Made by a program: the position numbers and the translations under genes | Shown here: piece after piece, positions 16,044 through 24,543 of the stretch | Numbering within the stretch: the first letter of the stretch is position 1 | Layout: the number at the start of each line of letters is the position of its first letter | The notes under the pieces: model-generated | What the model was told of the DNA's origin: nothing | Database searches by the model: none | What the model saw: the letters and a program-made list of their open reading frames with translations, nothing else | Source of the DNA: Candidatus Saccharimonadota bacterium | GTDB lineage: Bacteria; Patescibacteriota; Saccharimonadia; Saccharimonadales; Saccharimonadaceae | NCBI GenBank assembly: GCA_017514025.1 | Contig: JAFWLB010000002.1 | Coordinates: 1-62,345, forward strand | Direction of reading: 5' to 3' | DNA: 62,345 nucleotides

Positions 16044-16649
16044 CTAACCTTTGATTAATTTTTCGGGGTCGATAATTTCAGTAATCTCCATTTCCATAAC
16101 CTCAATTATAAAACGGTCTTTGACGTTTTTGCGGTAAGTGAAGTCGTCCACAGACATGATGGCATAATTGATGGGCTTGCCGAGTTTTTTCTCGACTACT
16201 TCGGCCCAACGGGTGAGTTTTTTGGTGCGGTCATTGCCGATGATGAGCAAATCAATGCCTTCTTGGCCAGGCAGACGATTGGTAACGATAAGTCCTTTTA
16301 AATAATTTTTAACCGGGCGAGTGTAGTCGTCCCATGTGCTAGCTTTGACGTCCGGAGTACGAGCTGAGCTAACTTTTTTGGAAAATATCTCGGTGAGTGG
16401 GCGAGAAAATGGATGTTTGTTGTTGGCTGAATAATAAATTTTGTTGTCGAAGGTTTCGCTTTTGATAACGCCGATACCTTCGAGATTATTTAATTCCCTG
16501 CGTACGGAGTTGATCTGTTCGTCGATAACTCTGGTCATTTCGCGAACGTAAAAAGATTTTTCCGGACTTTCAAAAAATAATTGTAACAGTTTAGCTCTGG
16601 TTTTGGAGCCAAATAATTTTTCGGTTGGAGTATTAGCAATTTTGCTCAT
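16044..16649 (-). CDS. winged-helix regulator with nucleotidyltransferase-like C-terminus
   Basis: 201 residues. The first 80 form a winged helix (TRAKLLQLFFESPEKSFYVREMTR, then INSVRRELNNLEGIGVIKSE). The second half (about 105-190) contains GIDLLIIGN and NYAIMSVDDF, which look like a MNT-type nucleotidyltransferase fold without clear catalytic aspartates. Such wHTH-NTase proteins occur as archaeal and CPR regulators. The 5' end overlaps miaA by 17 nt. Confidence 0.65.
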   Translation of the reverse strand: MSKIANTPTEKLFGSKTRAKLLQLFFESPEKSFYVREMTRVIDEQINSVRRELNNLEGIGVIKSETFDNKIYYSANNKHPFSRPLTEIFSKKVSSARTPDVKASTWDDYTRPVKNYLKGLIVTNRLPGQEGIDLLIIGNDRTKKLTRWAEVVEKKLGKPINYAIMSVDDFTYRKNVKDRFIIEVMEMEITEIIDPEKLIKG

Positions 16650-17391
16650 TATGTATATATTTTAACACGAATGGACAAACTTTGTCGAGTGGCAGCCAAA
16701 TTATGTTGTCGTTGCGTTTGAACCAAGTGATTTGACGTTTGGCGAGATGCCAATCCTCGTAGAAGCACTGCTGCCTAGCTGCTTCCAGGCTGAGCTCACC
16801 TTGCAAATATTGCCAGGCATATTCATAGATATTGCTTTTCATGGCACCGTTTTCCCAGCCATATTTCTGTACTAATTTTTTAGTTTCGGAGTATAGTTTG
16901 GGCGTAAACATTCGAACAATTCTTTTATTCAATCTGGCGCGAAGTTCAGGGGTAGACCATTTAATCCCTACCAACAGATAGTCGCCTTTAATACCTGTTC
17001 TGTCTGAACAAGTTTTTTGTTCAACATCACCAATTTTCTGGCCGGTGGGACCTTTGAACTGATAGTCATAAATGAGAGCGTCTATATAGAGACCGGTACC
17101 GCCGACTATAATCGGAACTTTGTTCCTGGCCTTGATATCCAGAATTTTTGCTTTGGCATAAGCTTTCCAGTCAGCAACAGTAAAGCGTTCGCCTGGCTCA
17201 ACTAGATCGAGCCCCCAGTGAGGGACGCCTTGCATTTCTTCCCTTGTAGGTTTGGCGGTGCCAATATCCATGCCTCTGTAGATAGCACGGGAATCGGCTG
17301 AAATAATTTCACCATCAATAGCCTTGGCGATTTCGATAGAAACGCCAGTTTTGCCCGACCCAGTGGGGCCTAAGATGATTATAGTTTGCAT
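16633..17391 (-). CDS. miaA: tRNA dimethylallyltransferase
   Basis: 252 residues, shorter than the usual 300 or so. It transfers dimethylallyl to A37 of tRNAs that read UNN codons. The P-loop GPTGSGKT is at residues 8-15, with DSRAIYRGMDIGTAKP, VGGTGLYIDAL, and a C-terminal ITWFKRND matching the usual tRNA-contact motif. The insertion domain is trimmed. It overlaps the thrS 3' end by 13 nt, so the two genes are translationally coupled. Confidence 0.92.
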   Translation of the reverse strand: MQTIIILGPTGSGKTGVSIEIAKAIDGEIISADSRAIYRGMDIGTAKPTREEMQGVPHWGLDLVEPGERFTVADWKAYAKAKILDIKARNKVPIIVGGTGLYIDALIYDYQFKGPTGQKIGDVEQKTCSDRTGIKGDYLLVGIKWSTPELRARLNKRIVRMFTPKLYSETKKLVQKYGWENGAMKSNIYEYAWQYLQGELSLEAARQQCFYEDWHLAKRQITWFKRNDNIIWLPLDKVCPFVLKYIHNEQNC

Positions 17392-19121
17392 AGGAATTTG
17401 GCTAGGCTAGTGAGTTTAACCTTCTCTTCTTTGTCGCGAAGGCGAACGGAGACTACGCCTTCTTCGGCGTCTTTTGGTCCTACAATTAGCACTGCCGGAA
17501 TTTTCATTTCGGTGGCCCGCTTAATCTTTTTCCCTAACGAATCGGCCGTCTCATCTACGGTATAACGTAACTCGTTGTATTTAAGCGGTTTATCTAGCAC
17601 AATTTTGTCTAGTATATCCGTGATCTTGGCTACATAGTCGGTCACCTGATTGTTTACTGTTAAGATGCGTACTTGTTCTGGGGCGCACCAAAATGGGAAC
17701 CAGCCGCCAGTGTGTTCGATAAAGACCGAGAGGAAGCGCTCAATGGAGCCCAAGGTGGCGTGATGAATCATGACCGGGCATTCTTTTTGGCCTTTCTCGT
17801 TGGTGAACTCAAGACCGAAGCGCTCTGGCATGACGAAATCTAGCTGGATAGTGGCAAGCTGATGCTCACGACCGATGGCGTCCTCGGCCATGAAATCAAT
17901 TTTAGGGCCATAGAAAGCCGCTTCGCCTTCTTGTTCGAAGTAGTCGAGATGATTATCGATGGCGGCTTGTTTGATTTGAGCTTGAGCCATGGCCCAAAGT
18001 TTTTTATCGCCTAAATATTTGTCTTCATCGGAGCGATAAGAGAGCCTGGCGCGGAGTTTTTGCATGCCGACGGTCTCATAAAGCTCCTTGACGATGCCAA
18101 CGAGGCGTTTAACTTCTTCTTTGATTTGGTCTTTGCGACAGAAGACGTGAGAATCGTCTTGAGTCAAAGCACGTACGCGAGAAAGGCCGCCAAGTTCGCC
18201 GGTTTTTTCGTCGCGATAATCGGTGGTAGCCTCCATATAGCGCACAGGCATTTCGCGATAAGTACGGGGACGGGAGGCGAAAATTTGAGTGTGATGAGGA
18301 CAGTTCATGGGTTTCATGGCAAAATCATCGCCGTTGACCTGAGAGTGGACCATGAACAGCTCGTCGCCGAATTTGGCATAATGGCCGGATGTTTTATAGA
18401 GGTCGGTTTTAGTGATGTGGGGAGTAAAGACCTTTTTGAAACCTTCGCGGCCACGGAGACTGAGAGAGTAATTAGCCATTAACTCACGTAGCTCAGTGCC
18501 ACGAGGGGTAAACATCGGTAAACCGACACCGACGAGATCGGAAAAACAGAAGAGATCTAGCTCTTTGCCGAGCTTGCGGTGATCTCGTTTTTTGGCTTCT
18601 TCCTGGCGCGTGAGATAAGCGTTTAGCTCATCTTCGGTGGCAAAGGCAACGCCGTAAATACGAGTGAGCATCGGGCGCTTTTCATCGCCGCGCCAATAAG
18701 CACCAGCAACACGAACTAGCTTGAACGGACCGACGTCTTTGGTATTTTTGACATGGGGACCTTTACAAAGATCGGTGAAGAGATCGCCCATATCGTAAAA
18801 AGTGATTTTGTCGCTTTCTGGAAGTTCTTCAATGAGTTCGATTTTGTAATCTTGACCGTGATCGCGTGCCCAATTGATAGCCTCAGATTTAGTGGCTTCG
18901 CGTTTAACCATGGGGAGCTTACGAGAGACGATGTTGCGCATTTTCTTTTCGATTTTAGGGAGGTCGGTGTCAGAAATTTTAGTTTTGCCAAAATCGATAT
19001 CGTAATAAAACCCCTCATCAATAGCTGGACCAATGCCAAATTTGGCCTCAGGGTATAGTTCTTGCACTGCAGCAGCCAACACATGACTCAAAGTGTGACG
19101 CATTTTTTCTAAATCGTTCAT
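17379..19121 (-). CDS. thrS: threonyl-tRNA synthetase, without TGS domain
   Basis: 580 residues against about 640 in E. coli: the N-terminal TGS domain is missing. The editing domain starts at once (MRHTLSHVLA with HxxxH, and DLCKGPHV carrying the editing cysteine). The class II core has motif 2 around EMPVRYMEATTDYRDE and NCPHH zinc ligands, followed by the anticodon-binding domain (VRILTVNNQ to the end). The ATG has GGGAG upstream, and the promoter TATAAT lies at about 19141, back to back with that of the gene at 19201. Confidence 0.95.
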   Translation of the reverse strand: MNDLEKMRHTLSHVLAAAVQELYPEAKFGIGPAIDEGFYYDIDFGKTKISDTDLPKIEKKMRNIVSRKLPMVKREATKSEAINWARDHGQDYKIELIEELPESDKITFYDMGDLFTDLCKGPHVKNTKDVGPFKLVRVAGAYWRGDEKRPMLTRIYGVAFATEDELNAYLTRQEEAKKRDHRKLGKELDLFCFSDLVGVGLPMFTPRGTELRELMANYSLSLRGREGFKKVFTPHITKTDLYKTSGHYAKFGDELFMVHSQVNGDDFAMKPMNCPHHTQIFASRPRTYREMPVRYMEATTDYRDEKTGELGGLSRVRALTQDDSHVFCRKDQIKEEVKRLVGIVKELYETVGMQKLRARLSYRSDEDKYLGDKKLWAMAQAQIKQAAIDNHLDYFEQEGEAAFYGPKIDFMAEDAIGREHQLATIQLDFVMPERFGLEFTNEKGQKECPVMIHHATLGSIERFLSVFIEHTGGWFPFWCAPEQVRILTVNNQVTDYVAKITDILDKIVLDKPLKYNELRYTVDETADSLGKKIKRATEMKIPAVLIVGPKDAEEGVVSVRLRDKEEKVKLTSLAKFLCKL

Positions 19122-19200
19122 TTTAACTCCCTTATTTTAGTATATTATAGCATAGGTTCGGAGTGCTGGGCATGGTATAATGAAGAAAAGGAGTTTTATT

Positions 19201-19896
19201 ATGGCGGAAAGCGAGAAAAAGACAACCAAAAAAGCGACACCAAAGGAAACGGAGCCGTCTAAGGATAATAAGGCCTCAACGCAATCAATTGTGATTGCGG
19301 TATTAGCAACGGTGCTAGTGTGCTTGGTGCTAGTATTTGGAGTATTGCTGGCAAGTGGGGTAATTAAATTTGGTAACAGCGGCGATACGCCCGGTAGCGG
19401 AACGGAACCGACAAAGGTTGATAATCTGAACGGCGGAAAGACGGGTGGGACCACAACTGGTAGTAAAATTATCAACAACCCTAATCAAAGAGTAACTGTA
19501 AAGGACAGCACTTTGGCAAGCGTAAAAGATTTGGAATTTTATTTACCAGATGATTTTAAAGCTGGCGACAAAAATAATGATGGAGCCTACACCTATAATT
19601 TGGTAGACGATGATGGTTGGGCGCAGGTATTGGTTTACGCTGAAAAGAGTAATCTGACGCCTGAAAAATATTTGATGAAAATTACCCCTTATTTGGATAT
19701 CACTGACACAAATTACGTGATGAATGGGACGCATTGGGTAGTGGGCGAGAATGCGAATGCTTTGGCCTATGCAACGGAGTTAGACGGGATGATTTACGCG
19801 GTATATTATAGCGTAAAGTTGGATTCTGACGACACTAGTGAGGCGATGCAGATGATCCCGAAAACTCTATATATGAAGAAAATTTATTCTGAATAA
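19201..19896 (+). CDS. membrane-anchored extracellular protein, unknown
   Basis: 231 residues from the ATG with AAGGAG upstream; an ATG at 19180 overlaps the -10 box. A Lys/Glu/Thr-rich cytoplasmic tail (about 1-27) is followed by one transmembrane helix (about 28-52), a Gly/Thr/Asn-rich linker and a globular outer domain with a PDDFKAG...GWAQVLVYAEK pattern. This N-in anchored layout recurs in Saccharibacteria surface proteins. I do not recognise the domain. It is convergent with the racemase-like gene, whose stop abuts it. Confidence 0.7.
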   Translation: MAESEKKTTKKATPKETEPSKDNKASTQSIVIAVLATVLVCLVLVFGVLLASGVIKFGNSGDTPGSGTEPTKVDNLNGGKTGGTTTGSKIINNPNQRVTVKDSTLASVKDLEFYLPDDFKAGDKNNDGAYTYNLVDDDGWAQVLVYAEKSNLTPEKYLMKITPYLDITDTNYVMNGTHWVVGENANALAYATELDGMIYAVYYSVKLDSDDTSEAMQMIPKTLYMKKIYSE

Positions 19897-20562
19897 TTAA
19901 TTGCTTTTCTTCCCTGTGCCGCCGCGAATATTTAGGATTTTGCAGGTATTCCGAATGGTATCGTTGAAGCTGTCGTGAATCTTGAGATTAGGGCCAAAGA
20001 TGTTTTTTAGTTCGACTTTGATGTCGTTAAACTGGGAACAAGCCAGGACGACTTCTTCGGGGTGGAAATGTTTCTTGAAGTGAGTTTTCTGAAAGACTTC
20101 CCTGATTCGACTTTCTGTGAGCTCGCCTTCGTCAATTTCGGCAGGCCAATTATCAAGAGCTAGAGTTTGAGATTTGCGGTGGATTTGAAAAAGAAAGTTG
20201 TGGTAATTGATGGTTCTGGCCACGGCTTTAGTGGTCAAAATGAGGACATCGCGTTTGATGAAGGTGTCGGGGTGTTTGAGGTTGAAGCCAATGAACTTTT
20301 GATTTTTATATTTACGACAAAAATATTTGAGGCTAGTCAAACTGAGGAGATGATTAGCGAAGATGATTAGATCAACTTTGCCGATATAGGGACGGAGAGC
20401 AGCTTTGGCAACTTTTCTGGCCTTTCGAGGGCTGGTAAGGAGTCCGTCGGCATTACGCCAGTCAATTACCCGAATCACTTCTAGAATTGGTAGCTCGGTT
20501 TCGAGCTGGTCAGCAAAGAACTCACCACCATAACCACCGTCAAACACCACAACTTTTAACAT
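19897..20562 (-). CDS. glutamate/aspartate racemase-like protein with a missing catalytic cysteine
   Basis: 221 residues. The start VVVFDGGYGGEFFA matches the MurI FDSGxGG motif and the later VVLACSQFNDI matches the second cysteine motif (GCTHYPL). The first catalytic motif, normally ACNTAS, reads FANHLLS, so the first cysteine is absent. Cofactor-independent racemases need both cysteines, so it is probably not a normal MurI. It could be a one-base epimerase, a lyase-like relative or a binding protein. A GGAGGAGAAAGG leader precedes the ATG. Confidence 0.6.
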   Translation of the reverse strand: MLKVVVFDGGYGGEFFADQLETELPILEVIRVIDWRNADGLLTSPRKARKVAKAALRPYIGKVDLIIFANHLLSLTSLKYFCRKYKNQKFIGFNLKHPDTFIKRDVLILTTKAVARTINYHNFLFQIHRKSQTLALDNWPAEIDEGELTESRIREVFQKTHFKKHFHPEEVVLACSQFNDIKVELKNIFGPNLKIHDSFNDTIRNTCKILNIRGGTGKKSN

Positions 20563-20721
20563 TTCACATCCTTTCTCCTCCGCTTGAGGATGATTTTAGC
20601 ATACTCTGAGGGGCTTAGATTCTCGTTTTTCTCTTAAATGTAACAAATGTTGCAAAACTTTATTTTTCGTCAAAAAATGGGTTCAGCACAAAAAATAGCC
20701 CTGGTAGGGTTGAGTTGTGGC

Positions 20722-20798
20722 TGGTGGGTGATGAGGGGCTTGAACCCCCGACCTTCTCGGTGTAAACGAGACGCTCTAGCCAACTGAGCTAATCACCC
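20722..20798 (-). tRNA. tRNA-Val (anticodon TAC)
   Basis: Acceptor GGGTGAT/ATCACCC, D-arm AGCTCAGTTGGCTAGAGC, anticodon loop TTTACAC within TCTCG/CGAGA, T-loop TTCAAGC, and an encoded CCA. A short CCCT/AGGG hairpin with a T run follows. Confidence 0.95.
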
Positions 20799-20822
20799 AC
20801 TCAGGCTATTATACCACAGATA

Positions 20823-21710
20823 TCAGACTTCGGCTAGCTCGTAGTCGCGAGAACCGAGGCCGAGTTTCTCGGCGTAGGGGAGGATTTCGCGTCCTAAGCG
20901 AGAGTCGATGCGCTCTTTGAGCTCGGCGGCGCCGGGATCGTCGGAGGCCCAAATCATGTCGATGAAAGCTTGGTCGTTGGCGACTGGGTCCAACGAGGCG
21001 ACAATACCAAGGTCTGACATGACTGGGTCGCCTTGATTTCTATCGCAATCGCAATCTAGTGAAAGGGCGTTCATTACCGTAATGTAAACAATGGGTTTGT
21101 CTTGTTCTTTGAGATAATCAGCTACGGCAGTGGCGGCTTCGGCCATGGATTCAATGAAATCAATTTGTTCGGGCAAATTATCCCAGAGGGTAATGGGGTC
21201 TTCGCTCTTCCCCGCTGAGTGGATGTAGGCTTTGCCGTTTCTGGAGGCAATACCGATAGATTGATTTTTAAGATTGGCACCAAAACCACCCATGGCGTGG
21301 CCTTTGCCATGGGCAAGGTTGACAATGCTGTCATAGTTTTTGAAGTGGTTTCCGACTAAATCGTATTTGAGGTGTTTGCCTCTTTCGAAAGGAATCTTAA
21401 ATTCACCGTTGGCGTCCATAATGTCAACATCGGCAAATTTGGTAAAGCCATGCTTTTCTGCTACTTTGATGTGATCCTCGGCAGTATTGCGGGCGCCAGG
21501 GTAAGCAGTATTGCACTCAATAATGGTGCCATTTAGAGACTTGACGAAAGGGCCGATGAGGTCAGCTTTAAGATAGCCTTTGGCGCCGGCTTCGCCGGTG
21601 GATACTTTGATGCCGACTCTGCCTGGCAATTTGACGCCGAGAGCGCCAAAGACTTTTTGTAGGCCCTCGGGGGTGATTGATTTAGTGAAATAAACTTTTG
21701 GCTTAGCCAT
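20823..21710 (-). CDS. DUF362 family protein
   Basis: 295 residues. It has the DUF362 pattern: GIKVSTGEAGAKGYLKADLI, IIECNTAYPGARNTAEDH, SIVNLAHGKGHAMGGFGANLKN, and a C-terminal PVMSDLGIVASLDPVANDQAF. The usual ferredoxin-type cysteine clusters are not present; the only Cys pair is CDCD at about 222. The family is linked to Fe-S or redox proteins, but the activity is unknown. It lies between tRNA-Val and the glycosyltransferase, in the same direction. Confidence 0.85.
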   Translation of the reverse strand: MAKPKVYFTKSITPEGLQKVFGALGVKLPGRVGIKVSTGEAGAKGYLKADLIGPFVKSLNGTIIECNTAYPGARNTAEDHIKVAEKHGFTKFADVDIMDANGEFKIPFERGKHLKYDLVGNHFKNYDSIVNLAHGKGHAMGGFGANLKNQSIGIASRNGKAYIHSAGKSEDPITLWDNLPEQIDFIESMAEAATAVADYLKEQDKPIVYITVMNALSLDCDCDRNQGDPVMSDLGIVASLDPVANDQAFIDMIWASDDPGAAELKERIDSRLGREILPYAEKLGLGSRDYELAEV

Positions 21711-21739
21711 ATTGTTCTCCTCTCTGTTTTATTATAACA

Positions 21740-23371
21740 CTAATTTTTGACGACTTTTTTGGTGACGTCAAATTTTTCCATGTATTTCCCTAGCATGAGG
21801 CGAGTCTGGGAGTAAAATGCAGCTAGCGACTGATAAAGGATCGAGGTGACCGGCATCAAAATCCACTGGATAACCATAAGAATGTTTTTGCCTTTACGGT
21901 ATTTAGCAGGGCGCTTAGGCAAGATTTTGAAAGATACCAAAATTGAAACGATGAGACCGATGGAGGCGAAAGTCTCGACTATGCCGACGATGCTGGGAAT
22001 ACTGTAGGCAACCATTTCATGTGAAGACAAGTTCATAATCATGGGCACCCAACCACCGAAGGCAACGATGGGAGCCAGGATGGCGAGAGTAATATGACCG
22101 TCTAGGAGACGCCAGAATTTAGGAAAAAGCTGCCAAAATGGCATGATACGATTCTCTTTCTTGGTGAACAGCCTAGTGCCAACATAGGCAACGTCGGAGG
22201 CGCCGTAATACCAGCGGCGGACTTGGACGAATTGAGCCTTGATGGTTTTCCAAAAAGTTTCGTCAATAACGGCATCCTGATAAATTGGAATGCGAATAGG
22301 TAGAACCGTGTAATCGCCTCGGAAAAAGAACAGACTACGCCAATATTGATGGCCGTCTTCGACGATGGTGCGTTTGCTCCAGAAATTCATGGCTTCGAGA
22401 GCCTGTAAGGGTTGAGAATGTGAAGCGAAGTTGCGTAGAGCGTGTGGACGCATGGTAGAAATGACGTTGAAGAAAGAGTTGGAGACGGCAATAACGCGCG
22501 ATGGAGCGGGGGCGTCCCAAATGTTGTTCATGAACAAGGATACTGGCTGATAACTGAGACGTTGACGATTGGGATGAACAATAAATTCATAGGCGACAGA
22601 GTCAAGGTATTTAGGAGCCATGCGGTTGTCGCTATCTAGAGAGGTGACAACAATGTTTTCGACGGGGAGTTTTTGCTGCTTAACATATTTTGCTACAGCT
22701 TGGCCAGCATAAGTAAGGTTTGGGCCCTTGCCAATAACCTCGTTCGGGAGATTGTCAGGATGCTGAACTAGCAAAAAATCCCTGAAAACGCCTTGATACT
22801 TGTTGACAAGTTTGAGGGCGGTTTTGGCCATTTCTTCCCCACCCCGAGCTTCGTAGGCGAGAGCAAAGATAATCCGTTCATTTGGAAAAGTAGTGTTTTT
22901 GACAGCCTCAATAGAGGGATCCAGTACTTCAAAACCTTCGTCGTAAGCAGTCATAATAACGACGTGGTAGATTTGTGAGGGCTTTGGATATTCATTTTCC
23001 ATGGCGGCAATCATCTTGAGATTTTCGATGTGGCGGTCAAAGTGATAGCTGGGATTGTCTTCGCCATGTAATCGCTCAAAAGAAGTATGCGGGGTTTCAA
23101 GGTCTTGGAGACGTTTAGCCCAATCGACGCGACCAGCACGCTTGATAACTTCGTAGCCCTGGATAGTGCGATAAGCTACGGCGACGGCCTTAACGAGGGT
23201 GCTAGCGATGAGAGTGAAGAGATAGATTGAGCCAATGACAGGGTCTAGCCAAGACAAAAGAAAAAGGAGGATGATGGCGCCATAAGAAATAGCTCCAGGG
23301 AGGATTTCAAAAAAACGATACAAGGGCTTGCGCTTGCCTTGGGGGATTTCGAGATCTTGGGAAGGACGCAT
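21740..23371 (-). CDS. membrane family-2 glycosyltransferase (cellulose-synthase-like)
   Basis: 543 residues. Two N-terminal helices (about 25-65) precede a GT-A domain with VVIMTAYDE, the metal motif DSDNR (about 248) and the acceptor/processive motifs VEDGHQYWR and QVRRWYYGA. At least three C-terminal helices follow. The layout matches processive or lipid-linked polysaccharide synthases. It forms a unit with the small membrane protein and DUF308 protein upstream (3-4 nt gaps), so the three may act together on a surface glycan. Confidence 0.82.
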   Translation of the reverse strand: MRPSQDLEIPQGKRKPLYRFFEILPGAISYGAIILLFLLSWLDPVIGSIYLFTLIASTLVKAVAVAYRTIQGYEVIKRAGRVDWAKRLQDLETPHTSFERLHGEDNPSYHFDRHIENLKMIAAMENEYPKPSQIYHVVIMTAYDEGFEVLDPSIEAVKNTTFPNERIIFALAYEARGGEEMAKTALKLVNKYQGVFRDFLLVQHPDNLPNEVIGKGPNLTYAGQAVAKYVKQQKLPVENIVVTSLDSDNRMAPKYLDSVAYEFIVHPNRQRLSYQPVSLFMNNIWDAPAPSRVIAVSNSFFNVISTMRPHALRNFASHSQPLQALEAMNFWSKRTIVEDGHQYWRSLFFFRGDYTVLPIRIPIYQDAVIDETFWKTIKAQFVQVRRWYYGASDVAYVGTRLFTKKENRIMPFWQLFPKFWRLLDGHITLAILAPIVAFGGWVPMIMNLSSHEMVAYSIPSIVGIVETFASIGLIVSILVSFKILPKRPAKYRKGKNILMVIQWILMPVTSILYQSLAAFYSQTRLMLGKYMEKFDVTKKVVKN

Positions 23372-23734
23372 TTATCTCTCCCCGAGAGTACGGACTAGGA
23401 CGAGAAAACTGCCTAGAATCAACATAGTGGTAGTAATAAGGAAAAATTTAGCCATACCACTACCTCGTTTTTGAAAAATCCGAATAGCTAAGAGACTGTG
23501 TAGGGTGCCAAATATGAGCGCGAGAAGCGGAAAGGCGAGCATATCTAGCCAAGTGCCATCACGATAGCCGCCAATATCACCGTAGCCAATTTTGACAACA
23601 GAAGCACTGGGATTAAGAGTAATAATGGAGAAGATAATCAAAGCAATGGATAATAGGAGGTTGAAAACCATTAACACGAAGATGCCACGTTCGGTTTGAA
23701 AAATCTTAAGAAAATCTTCTTTAAAAGTCTGCAT
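23372..23734 (-). CDS. small membrane protein, unknown
   Basis: 120 residues with three hydrophobic segments (about 18-40, 62-85 and 95-115). It follows the DUF308 gene after 3 nt and touches the glycosyltransferase start (stop/start directly adjoining). It is probably an accessory subunit of that enzyme. I do not recognise a family. Confidence 0.65.
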   Translation of the reverse strand: MQTFKEDFLKIFQTERGIFVLMVFNLLLSIALIIFSIITLNPSASVVKIGYGDIGGYRDGTWLDMLAFPLLALIFGTLHSLLAIRIFQKRGSGMAKFFLITTTMLILGSFLVLVRTLGER

Positions 23735-23737
23735 TGC

Positions 23738-24352
23738 TTATTTGGTTTTAGTTTTCTCCGCGATAACATCTGCGATGCTGTTGACATATTGAACGAATAG
23801 AATGTCGCCAACGATGCCAAAGATACCAGAGAGAATCATCATCCAGCCGATAAGTTGAATGACTGCGCCAGCGTTGAATGTGACAAAGATGCCGACTACA
23901 AGCATACAAATAGCAATAATCAAAACATAGCTCCAAGCTTTAATGCCAACAGCGTGCATTTTGATGGCTGTATTCATGCGAACGAGAGCCTCATAGACCA
24001 TCCAGATGCCGATGATGATGCGGAAGACCTGGGCGATGTTTTCGCCAATAAGGATAGCAGCAATACCGACAAGTAGTGAAATTACACCGATGAGGAGGCC
24101 GTTGTTAAAGAAATCTCTTTGCCCTTTAACCACGAAATAATTGATGATTTGATAAATACCGCTGACGATAAAGATGGCACCGAGGATATTAGCGATAACG
24201 ATAGTGGTGATGTCTGGCCAGGCAACCATGAGAATACCAAAAATCATAATCAACAGCGACTCAGCGGCAGCACCCCAGGCGCTCTTTTTGAGCTCGGTGT
24301 TGACTTTTTCGATTGGTTTTTTAATCATTTCGGCTTTAGATACGTTTGCCAT
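23738..24352 (-). CDS. DUF308 / HdeD-like membrane protein
   Basis: 204 residues with six helices arranged in repeated pairs. The patterns ILGAIFIVSGIYQIINYF and GWMMILSGIFGIVGDILF are typical of the HdeD family (acid-stress linked in E. coli, function otherwise unclear). AAGGAGAAAAC precedes the ATG, with TATAAT about 24 nt upstream. A longer protein with two similar repeats lies at 59312-60157. Confidence 0.8.
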   Translation of the reverse strand: MANVSKAEMIKKPIEKVNTELKKSAWGAAAESLLIMIFGILMVAWPDITTIVIANILGAIFIVSGIYQIINYFVVKGQRDFFNNGLLIGVISLLVGIAAILIGENIAQVFRIIIGIWMVYEALVRMNTAIKMHAVGIKAWSYVLIIAICMLVVGIFVTFNAGAVIQLIGWMMILSGIFGIVGDILFVQYVNSIADVIAEKTKTK

Positions 24353-24427
24353 AGTTTTCTCCTTGTTATTCCCATTATATCATATTTATGGTATAATGGA
24401 ATAGGTGTTAGTTTTCTGACACCGGGT

Positions 24428-24503
24428 GCCGATGTAGCTCAGTTGGTAGAGCAGCTCATTCGTAACGAGCAGGTCACAGGTTCGAACCCTGCCATCGGCT
24501 CCA
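24428..24503 (+). tRNA. tRNA-Thr (anticodon CGT)
   Basis: Acceptor GCCGATG/CATCGGC, D-arm AGCTCAGTTGGTAGAGC, anticodon loop TTCGTAA, T-arm ACAGG TTCGAAC CCTG and an encoded CCA. A small GAGC/GCTC hairpin plus six T (24508-24528) follows. Confidence 0.95.
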
Positions 24504-24507
24504 TATA

Positions 24508-24528
24508 GGAGCTCAATGGCTCTTTTTT
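24508..24528 (+). terminator. terminator after tRNA-Thr
   Basis: GAGC, a six-base loop, GCTC and TTTTTT directly after the tRNA 3' end. The stem is short. Confidence 0.5.
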
Positions 24529-24543
24529 AATTAAGAAGCTAAA

